From Chitinophagaceae bacterium (GTDB lineage: Bacteria > Bacteroidota > Bacteroidia > Chitinophagales > Chitinophagaceae), in NCBI GenBank assembly GCA_013205585.1, contig JABMML010000231.1:1-5921 (forward strand): a stretch of 5,921 bases of DNA. Reading direction: 5' to 3'. Shown here piece by piece: positions 1 through 4,340 of the stretch (position 1 is its first letter; each line of letters begins with the position of its first letter). Under the pieces are notes generated by a model. That model was not told where the DNA came from, searched no databases, and saw only the letters and a list, made by a program, of their open reading frames with translations. The translations under genes and the position numbers were made by a program.

Positions 1-832
1 CAGTATCTGTTTTCTTCAACAAATTAGCTGTGTCTGTTATATTTAATTTTGTACCAACCGCTGTAGTTAAACTTAAAATATCACTTGATGCTGCTCCCCC
101 TCCCCCACTTGAAAAATTATAGCTCGCTAACTGTGTTGTAGTAACATACTTAGCACTATCTGCAATAGATAACTTAGTAGCTAATTGTGATTTAAAAAAA
201 GTTGAGTCTATCGTATAAGCAGCCTTTGCATAAGGCGCTAACATAGTAAGTGTATCTGCTGCTGTTAACTTAGTAGCTAAAGATGTTTCTAATGATTGAA
301 CCTTTATAGCTTTAGCATATACTGCTAACATTTTTGTAGTATCATTAGCATTTAACTTATCATCTACTTTAGCAGAACTTGCAGAATAAAAAGCAAAAGG
401 AACAGCACCAAAACTTGTGGTACCCATTTCTACTAATTCTTTAGAGTAGTCCCAACTATCACTTGCACTAAAAGGAGTAATGGCAATTTTTAAATTTAAA
501 TAAAAAGGGCCTTTAGACCAATCAATGGCAGCAATACTTGTAGCAGAACCACCTGTTCTTTGTCCATTACCAATAGTAATATTGAATACGCCCATTGCAT
601 CGGTACTAGACTTATGTACTTCTATTAATACTTTAGTACCTGTTGTAGTATTTTGTATAATGGTAGACTGTACGTATATATTTCTATCCTTAGCAGGATT
701 AGAAAAGTTATCTCTTGCAACGGCTTGGAAAAATATTCCGTTACTGCTTTGGGCAAAGGAATGACTAGTGCATATACTTAGCAGCGCTACAATTAGAATT
801 TTTTTTATACTAGTAATTTTTTGAGTCTTCAT
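1..832 (-). CDS. Secreted repeat-rich fibre-like surface protein, C-terminus off the window
   Basis: This is an open frame of 277 codons from ATG (830-832) that runs off the left edge, so the C-terminus is missing. Residues 1-27 form a signal peptide (KKILIVALLSI core, cleavage after SFA before QSS). Residues 28-150 are a compact N-terminal region (NGIFFQAVARDNFSNPAKDRNIYVQ, then a WDYSKELVEMG stretch). From residue 159 there are imperfect repeats of about 30 residues beginning KL-x-x-x-DT/DS and containing 'MLAxYAK', followed by a Ser/Gly hinge with four glycines at 243-246. This layout is familiar from Bacteroidota tail-fibre-like or adhesin-like secreted proteins, some of which end in an endosialidase-chaperone-type or other C-terminal domain. 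The end of this one cannot be seen. It is the last visible gene of a probable operon, 31 bp after the T9SS protein. The surface role is inference, and no enzymatic motif was seen. Confidence 0.85.
   Translation of the reverse strand, partial: MKTQKITSIKKILIVALLSICTSHSFAQSSNGIFFQAVARDNFSNPAKDRNIYVQSTIIQNTTTGTKVLIEVHKSSTDAMGVFNITIGNGQRTGGSATSIAAIDWSKGPFYLNLKIAITPFSASDSWDYSKELVEMGTTSFGAVPFAFYSASSAKVDDKLNANDTTKMLAVYAKAIKVQSLETSLATKLTAADTLTMLAPYAKAAYTIDSTFFKSQLATKLSIADSAKYVTTTQLASYNFSSGGGGAASSDILSLTTAVGTKLNITDTANLLKKTDT
2..358 (-). repeat. Protein-level repeats of about 30 residues inside the fibre-like gene
   Basis: Repeat units begin at residues 159 (KLNANDTTKMLAVYAK), 188 (KLTAADTLTMLAPYAK), 220 (KLSIADSAKYV) and 262 (KLNITDTANLLKK). 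They share the pattern K-L-x-x-x-D-T/S and, in the first two, M-L-A-x-Y-A-K. The first two units are 29 and 32 residues long. The third is 42 residues because it holds the GGGG hinge. The DNA is diverged between units, so these are old protein repeats rather than a recent DNA tandem array. More units probably lie beyond the left edge. Confidence 0.7.
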
Positions 833-863
833 ATTGAAATGGATGTATTGTAAATTTTAATTA

Positions 864-1394
864 TTAATTAGCCTTTATAAATTTTATTGCGTCTATATAT
901 TTTTCTGATTCTATTTGTATCACATAACTACCTACAGACAATGAACCAAGATCAATTTGTTTGCCTTGAAATATTTCGAAGCCTGTAGCTTTTACGCTAC
1001 CCACTTGTTGGCCTTCGGCATTCCAGATAGAAATTGAAAATTGATCGTTTAAAGGAGGTGTATTTATAAACTTCACCTTAGTATTTGCCCCCACTGGGTT
1101 AGGATAAAGCTTAATACCTAAGCTGTTAAAAACAGCATTCACCTCACAGTTAATAGCAAAATTACCTGTGCCTCTATCGCCTGTTAAAACGGCTGCTCCG
1201 GTTTGTACATTCAAACAAGTGGCGCTGCTATTAAAAGTAATTGCCATGCTGTTGTTGGACACATTTTGTATACCACCTACACTGCTCATAATAAAAGTCC
1301 CAGTCATTTGCTGCGCTTTTAAGCTTTGAGAAAAGGCTACTACAAATAATAAAATAATTGCAGGTAGTATTTTATATTTAATAATTCGTTTCAT
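864..1394 (-). CDS. Small secreted protein with type IX secretion C-terminal sorting domain
   Basis: The protein has 176 residues. Residues 1-28 are a Sec signal peptide (basic MKRIIKYK, hydrophobic core, LKAQ end). The C-terminal part, from about residue 93, is a T9SS type-A sorting domain of the Por secretion-tail kind (TIGR04183-like): 'IKLYPNPVG' near 94-102, a 'FSISIWNAEGQQV' strand, 'QIDLGSLSVGSYVIQIES', and a short basic end 'KFIKAN'. Known family members cross the outer membrane through T9SS, lose this domain and are often attached to the cell surface. The cargo between signal and sorting domain is only about 65 residues, Ser/Asn/Gly-rich, with two cysteines (60 and 83) that could form a disulfide. 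No enzymatic motif is visible. It sits 27 bp after the lipoprotein gene and 31 bp before the fibre-like gene, all on one strand. The sorting-domain call is firm. The cargo function is unknown. Confidence 0.9.
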   Translation of the reverse strand: MKRIIKYKILPAIILLFVVAFSQSLKAQQMTGTFIMSSVGGIQNVSNNSMAITFNSSATCLNVQTGAAVLTGDRGTGNFAINCEVNAVFNSLGIKLYPNPVGANTKVKFINTPPLNDQFSISIWNAEGQQVGSVKATGFEIFQGKQIDLGSLSVGSYVIQIESEKYIDAIKFIKAN

Positions 1395-1401
1395 TTTTCA
1401 A

Positions 1402-1425
1402 TTTTTTACTTTTTTACTTTTTTAC
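1402..1425. repeat. Three perfect tandem 8-bp units (TTTTTTAC; GTAAAAAA on the coding strand)
   Basis: Three exact head-to-tail copies of TTTTTTAC occupy this span. The first unit on the coding strand contains the TAA stop of the lipoprotein gene, and the array ends 7 bp before the ATG of the T9SS protein. It therefore makes up most of the junction between the two genes. Because every unit contains GTAA, gain or loss of a unit would keep the upstream stop but change the spacing to the next start by 8 bp. Confidence 0.85.
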
Positions 1426-1850
1426 TTTGTAGTGAAGTATAATTTAGTAGCGGGGCCCGATACAAGTTTGGATAAAACCATATTAGACTCGCCTACTGAA
1501 ATAATATTATATATAACTTCAAAGGGGTTACCATTGCTAGTTTTTAGTTGCTTATGTATTTGAGATTGGCCATTAATAAGTTCAACGGTATAAGTTCCTG
1601 TGATGCCATCAGAGTCTTTGGTTTCTCCATTTTTTAAATAAGTTATAAAATAGGTTGATTGACCCACATATGATTTCACTACCACTGGTGTAGTTGAATT
1701 TGTGGCTTCTATAATGCTATAATCTAAGTACCAATTTTTATTGGTAAGTAAATTATTCATCACATTGGTTTGTGTGGTAGATGTTTCTTTATTGCAAGAA
1801 AGCATTGTCAAACTAATGGCTGCGATTAATATTGTATATAAAGTTTTCAT
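1422..1850 (-). CDS. Lipocalin-like lipoprotein
   Basis: The protein has 142 residues. A lipoprotein signal peptide is clear: MKTLYTILIAAISLTMLSC, with the lipidated cysteine at residue 19. The first residues after the cysteine are NKET, a polar and charged start that somewhat resembles the charged lipoprotein export signal described for surface lipoproteins of Bacteroidota. The mature part begins 'LLTNKNWYLDYSIIE', with a tryptophan (residue 40) in the place typical of lipocalin-like domains. It then continues as alternating beta strands (TYFITYLKNGE, GTYTVELINGQ, FEVIYNIISVGE, NMVLSKLVSG, TKLYFTTK), matching the small lipocalin-like lipoprotein families of Bacteroidota. No ligand can be predicted. 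It lies 46 bp after the barrel gene and 27 bp before the T9SS-protein gene, so it is probably co-transcribed with both. Lipoprotein status is firm, the lipocalin fold is likely, and surface exposure is a guess. Confidence 0.85.
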   Translation of the reverse strand: MKTLYTILIAAISLTMLSCNKETSTTQTNVMNNLLTNKNWYLDYSIIEATNSTTPVVVKSYVGQSTYFITYLKNGETKDSDGITGTYTVELINGQSQIHKQLKTSNGNPFEVIYNIISVGESNMVLSKLVSGPATKLYFTTK

Positions 1851-1896
1851 GCTAATTTGTTTATTTTTTTGAATTCAGATGCAGCATTTAGGAAGC

Positions 1897-2682
1897 TTAG
1901 AATAAATCTTTGGTTTTAATACTCATTCCAATTTCAAATCGGTTCAATTGCACTGGCACTGTAGAGCTTGATATATAATTACCTAATTTATAATGTGCAA
2001 AAAGAATATAGTAGCCCTTGTTATCAAACTCGGTACCTAGGTCTAAGTTTATAAAGGCTCTATTGCCTGCACCATTAATTAAGTTTTCCTCGCTAATACT
2101 TGAAATTTTATAATCGAAGCTGGGTCCTATTACTGCGTAGAACTTATACTTGTTCATGTCATTTACGGGTAATAGCTTCTTGTAATGAGCAGCAATACTC
2201 AACGTTGTGAATACGTTATCAGCTTTGAAATGAGTGAAATCATCAATAAAGGGAGGCAAATTGTGAATGTTCTTATAGTAAGTCCCAGCAGATATTCTAT
2301 TCACAGCAAGGCTTAATGCATAGCGGTGTTTTTCCTTGTAAATACCATCAATTCTAAAACCTCCATTAAACCCAGTGTTAAAACTGTTACTATTAAGGTT
2401 GTTATATAAGTAATTAATAGGGGCTGTTATACCATTGTCGTCAATATTCTGTTTTGATAAAGCCAATGCACCATATAAGGAGACTTCATTACCCGTAAAA
2501 TTCACAAAGGTTTTAGCCAATGATTTTTTGATTTTGCGCATGCGCTCCTGACCAGGATGTAATAAGAAAGCACTATCCTGTTGTTTCTTAGTTAAAGTTT
2601 GCGCATTCATTGAACTGCTTACAAAAATGGTAAATATTAAAATGCTTAAAAACTTATATGATAATGTATTTGTTGTTCCCAT
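1897..2682 (-). CDS. Outer-membrane beta-barrel protein
   Basis: The protein has 261 residues. Residues 1-28 are a signal peptide (hydrophobic core FLSILIFTIFV, cleavage at MNAQ). Residues 29-60 are a charged, probably periplasmic segment. After that come about eight amphipathic strands with alternating hydrophobic and aromatic residues, near 66-73, 103-114, 120-130, 156-168, 179-190, 209-217, 223-233 and 247-256, and the chain ends in phenylalanine. This fits a small outer-membrane barrel of the generic Bacteroidota 'outer membrane beta-barrel' type. It lacks the N-terminal PorP/SprF-like signature, so I give no gene symbol. It is the first gene of the probable envelope operon and follows directly on the control region with three palindromes and a 12-bp inverted repeat. 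The barrel call rests on strand pattern and signal peptide. The function is unknown. Confidence 0.8.
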   Translation of the reverse strand: MGTTNTLSYKFLSILIFTIFVSSSMNAQTLTKKQQDSAFLLHPGQERMRKIKKSLAKTFVNFTGNEVSLYGALALSKQNIDDNGITAPINYLYNNLNSNSFNTGFNGGFRIDGIYKEKHRYALSLAVNRISAGTYYKNIHNLPPFIDDFTHFKADNVFTTLSIAAHYKKLLPVNDMNKYKFYAVIGPSFDYKISSISEENLINGAGNRAFINLDLGTEFDNKGYYILFAHYKLGNYISSSTVPVQLNRFEIGMSIKTKDLF

Positions 2683-2684
2683 TA

Positions 2685-2721
2685 TATTTTCTTTGTAATA
2701 GTTTAAGACACAAAGAAAATA
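2685..2721. promoter_or_regulatory. 12-bp perfect inverted repeat just before the barrel gene's start codon
   Basis: TATTTTCTTTGT (2685-2696) and ACAAAGAAAATA (2710-2721) are exact reverse complements separated by 13 bp. The near arm ends 2 bp from the ATG at 2682. If transcription starts upstream of 2721, the mRNA would carry a 12-bp AU-rich hairpin right where ribosomes bind. Alternatively it is a protein-binding dyad. The far arm also holds a one-mismatch version of the Bacteroidota -7 element on the minus strand (TTTCTTTG against TAnnTTTG, 2711-2718). If that were the promoter, the hairpin would not be fully transcribed. No good -33 element was found. Confidence 0.6.
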
Positions 2722-2737
2722 CTCTAGAAATTATTCG

Positions 2738-2757
2738 ACGTTAAAATACTTTAACGT
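2738..2757. promoter_or_regulatory. Putative operator, copy 1 of the TTAAAATAYTTTAA palindrome
   Basis: ACGTTAAAATACTTTAACGT is a 20-bp palindrome with 9 of 10 base pairs symmetrical. The core GTTAAA-N4-TTTAAC has the half-site-N4-half-site geometry of FNR-type sites. It is centred about 65 bp upstream of the barrel gene's start. Binding by the neighbouring Crp-like proteins is inference. Confidence 0.55.
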
Positions 2758-2775
2758 TTTTGAATTAGTTGAAAA

Positions 2776-2793
2776 CGTTAAAATACTTTAATA
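2776..2793. promoter_or_regulatory. Putative operator, copy 2 of the TTAAAATAYTTTAA palindrome
   Basis: CGTTAAAATACTTTAATA repeats copy 1 exactly for 16 bases (2776-2791) and starts 37 bp after it. The right flank has lost the terminal C of the palindrome (TTTAAT instead of TTTAAC). Confidence 0.55.
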
Positions 2794-2837
2794 GAATTAT
2801 TAAAATAAATAATAACTAGAAATTTTTCGTAATAGAG

Positions 2838-2855
2838 TATTAAAATATTTTAACA
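2838..2855. promoter_or_regulatory. Putative operator, copy 3 of the TTAAAATAYTTTAA palindrome
   Basis: TATTAAAATATTTTAACA differs from copies 1 and 2 in the 14-bp core by a single C-to-T change. It lies 62 bp beyond copy 2, close to a whole number of helical turns. It is the most distal of the three from the barrel gene and lies about 70 bp beyond the 3' end of the nearer Crp-like gene. Confidence 0.5.
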
Positions 2856-2922
2856 GTATTATTTAAAATAATAATTTGTATAATAAGAAATAATGAAATT
2901 ACTCGAAAGGATTATACTACTT

Positions 2923-3516
2923 TTATATAGACTTTCTTCTCTTTTTTAAATTAGACAAGTGAACGGGTGTTATGCCTAAATAAGAGGCAATCATGTATTG
3001 AGGAACGCGCTGATGTATATTAGGAAAACTTTTATCTATGCTATCTAATCTTTCAATGATTGACTTTGTGTCTCTTTGTAATACATAATGAAGCATTTGA
3101 ACTACATGGGCTTCGGCCATAAACCTACCCAAACGGTCTCCTAATTTCATATTATTAATGACGTAATTAATAACCATTATGGGCATTTCTATCATTATGC
3201 AATTCTCCAAACACTCTACATTAACTAAAGCCTTTAAATTTTCTTCATAATTATAGAGCGCATAACCAGTAACAGTCATGTATTCTGACCTAAAATTGTA
3301 TATTTTTATTTCGCCCTTGCTATTTTCAACATAATTTCTAATGATCCCTTTTGTTATAAAATATATATTTTCTTGAACTTCACCAGCCTTAATTATGATA
3401 TCACCTTTCGCGAACTCTACTTTAGTACATTTTTTATTTAAGTCAACCAATTCGGTGGCTGTAAAGTCTACATACTTAGTAATAAACTGATTAAATATTT
3501 CGAAATGAGCTGGCAT
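2923..3516 (-). CDS. Crp/Fnr-family transcriptional regulator (paralog 1)
   Basis: The protein has 197 residues, a little short for the family, whose members are commonly about 190-240. An N-terminal cyclic-nucleotide-binding-like beta-roll (about 28-115) includes 'FAKGDIIIKAGEVQENIYFITKGIIRNY', the standard roll core. The dimerisation helix follows (about 120-150). A short C-terminal helix-turn-helix (about 168-193) reads 'QRVPQYMIASYLGITPVHLSNLKKR'. The phosphate-binding cassette of true cAMP receptors (the FGE...PRxA region with Arg-Ser) is absent, and the equivalent stretch reads MTVTGYALYNYEENLKALVNV. Cyclic-nucleotide control is therefore unlikely and the effector is unknown. There is no N-terminal Fe-S cysteine cluster as in FNR. 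It is a tandem duplicate of the gene upstream (about 64% identical, ungapped by hand). It has its own TAGA-N6-TCTA dyad 18 bp before the ATG. It lies upstream of the envelope operon, its most likely target by position. Confidence 0.9.
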   Translation of the reverse strand: MPAHFEIFNQFITKYVDFTATELVDLNKKCTKVEFAKGDIIIKAGEVQENIYFITKGIIRNYVENSKGEIKIYNFRSEYMTVTGYALYNYEENLKALVNVECLENCIMIEMPIMVINYVINNMKLGDRLGRFMAEAHVVQMLHYVLQRDTKSIIERLDSIDKSFPNIHQRVPQYMIASYLGITPVHLSNLKKRRKSI

Positions 3517-3533
3517 AGACTTTTGTTTTTGTA

Positions 3534-3549
3534 TTAGAAAATTATCTAG
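3534..3549. promoter_or_regulatory. TAGA-N6-TCTA dyad upstream of Crp-like paralog 1
   Basis: TTAGAAAATTATCTAG contains a perfect TAGA-N6-TCTA core (3535-3548) and matches the site before paralog 2 at 13 of 16 positions. It ends 17 bp before the start codon. CRP/FNR-type regulators bind dyads of this size, so autoregulation or cross-regulation is plausible but unproven. Confidence 0.5.
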
Positions 3550-3577
3550 GTTATAAAGTAAATGAATTTTTTAATAA

Positions 3578-4177
3578 TTACTGTATAGAAATTTTTCTAC
3601 TCTTTTTTAAATTCGACAAATGAACTGGTGTAATACATAAGTAGGAGGCTATCATGCGTTGAGGAACACGTTGATGAATATTTGGATACTCTATTTCTAA
3701 AAGATCATATCTTTCAATGATAGACTTTGAATCTCTGTTAATAATATAATTAAGCATTTCAATAATATGCGCTTCTGCTAAAAATCTTCCCAGGCGTTCG
3801 CCATTTTTGATATAATTAACTACATAATAAATAACTTTTAAGGGCACTTGTATCATAACAGAATCCTCAATACATTGAACATTCACAAGTGACTTTAAAT
3901 TATCTTTATAGTTATAATGTGCATATCCGGTAACGGTCATATTCTCTAGTCTGAAATTGTATATTTTAGTCTCTCCAAAATCAGTTTCAATATAATTTTT
4001 AACAATGCCCTTGGTGATAAAATATAAGTTCTGCTGTGCTTCACCCGCTTTCATAATTATATCCCCTTTAAAAAAACTAACTACCTCACATTTTTGATTA
4101 AAGTCGGCTAATTCCGCATCGGACATTTCCACATAGCTTCTAATAAAGCGATTAAATATTTCAAAATGGTTAGTCAT
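3578..4177 (-). CDS. Crp/Fnr-family transcriptional regulator (paralog 2)
   Basis: The protein has 199 residues and the same architecture as its neighbour: beta-roll about 28-115 with 'FFKGDIIMKAGEAQQNLYFITKGIVKNY', dimer helix about 120-150, and HTH 'QRVPQRMIASYLCITPVHLSNLKK' about 168-192. The presumed recognition helix (ITPVHLSNLKK) is identical in both paralogs, which suggests overlapping operators. The effector-facing half differs more, for example ENSKGEIKI against ETDFGETKI, and paralog 1 keeps a second cysteine (ECLENC) where this one has QCIEDS. That pattern fits two sensors sharing target sites but reading different signals, which is inference. The canonical cAMP-binding cassette is missing here too. 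The start is supported by alignment of M-x-x-HFEIFN in both proteins. It ends 61 bp before paralog 1 with no visible terminator, so read-through is possible. Confidence 0.9.
   Translation of the reverse strand: MTNHFEIFNRFIRSYVEMSDAELADFNQKCEVVSFFKGDIIMKAGEAQQNLYFITKGIVKNYIETDFGETKIYNFRLENMTVTGYAHYNYKDNLKSLVNVQCIEDSVMIQVPLKVIYYVVNYIKNGERLGRFLAEAHIIEMLNYIINRDSKSIIERYDLLEIEYPNIHQRVPQRMIASYLCITPVHLSNLKKSRKISIQ
3586..3599. promoter_or_regulatory. TAGA-N6-TCTA dyad in the 3' end of paralog 2
   Basis: TAGAAATTTTTCTA fits the same pattern and is a perfect dyad, about 70 bp upstream of paralog 1's start and 51 bp from the next site. It lies in the last codons of paralog 2. The homologous codons at the end of paralog 1 (TAGACTTTCTTCTC, 2927-2940) nearly keep the pattern, so this may just reflect shared coding sequence. 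It is weaker than the intergenic copies. Confidence 0.25.
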
Positions 4178-4190
4178 TTATTATAATTTT

Positions 4191-4206
4191 TTAGATCATT
4201 ATCTAA
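4191..4206. promoter_or_regulatory. TAGA-N6-TCTA dyad upstream of Crp-like paralog 2
   Basis: TTAGATCATTATCTAA is a perfect 6-N4-6 inverted repeat (TTAGAT / ATCTAA), the best-formed copy of the motif. It ends 13 bp before the ATG at 4177. A site so close to the start codon would more naturally repress than activate, unless transcription starts within it. Confidence 0.55.
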
Positions 4207-4254
4207 GTATTATTCTACGAATTAGTTCTATATATCTGCAATATGCTATGAAAT

Positions 4255-4276
4255 AAAAAAAGTCCCAAATTGGGAC
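4255..4276 (-). terminator. Intrinsic terminator of the AraC-type regulator gene
   Basis: On the minus strand GTCCCA-ATT-TGGGAC forms a 6-bp GC-rich stem with a 3-nt loop (4262-4276), followed at once by seven T (4261-4255). It lies 64 bp after the TAG stop at 4341. There is no T-run on the plus-strand side, so it works in one direction only. It separates the AraC gene from the Crp-like pair. Confidence 0.85.
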
Positions 4277-4292
4277 TGTAAATAGAGGCTTT

Positions 4293-4318
4293 CTCATTGT
4301 GAAAATGAGCTTTCACAA
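4293..4318 (-). other. Two mutually exclusive hairpins in the 3' leader to the terminator
   Basis: CTCATT (4293-4298) can pair with AATGAG (4304-4309). Alternatively TTGTGAAA (4297-4304) can pair with TTTCACAA (4311-4318) across a 6-nt loop. The two stems share bases and cannot form together. They lie between the AraC stop codon and the terminator. No function is evident, though a 3'UTR stability element is possible. Confidence 0.35.
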
Positions 4319-4340
4319 GGGTTTAATAATTGGTAATCAG

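Noticed and set aside
525..764. Plus-strand open frame of 79 codons
   Set aside because: It lies wholly opposite the fibre-like gene, which has a signal peptide and coherent repeats. The plus-strand peptide has no recognisable features.
2857..2873. TATTATT-TAA-AATAATA palindrome as a fourth operator
   Set aside because: It is pure A/T and lacks the TTAAAATAYTTTAA core. A dyad of this kind is expected by chance in such an AT-rich stretch.
2683..2922. CRISPR-like array or recombination site from the repeated palindromes
   Set aside because: There are only three short units with unequal spacing, and no cas or recombinase gene is present. Operator sites before an operon explain them better.
2923..4177. 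Crp-like genes as true cAMP receptor (crp) or oxygen sensor (fnr)
   Set aside because: Neither protein has the Arg-Ser cAMP phosphate cassette or the N-terminal cysteine cluster of FNR, so no gene symbol is given.
4297..4318. TTGTGAAA...TTTCACAA read as a classical CRP site
   Set aside because: The TGTGA and TCACA halves are 10 bp apart rather than 6, and the position is downstream of a gene and before its terminator.
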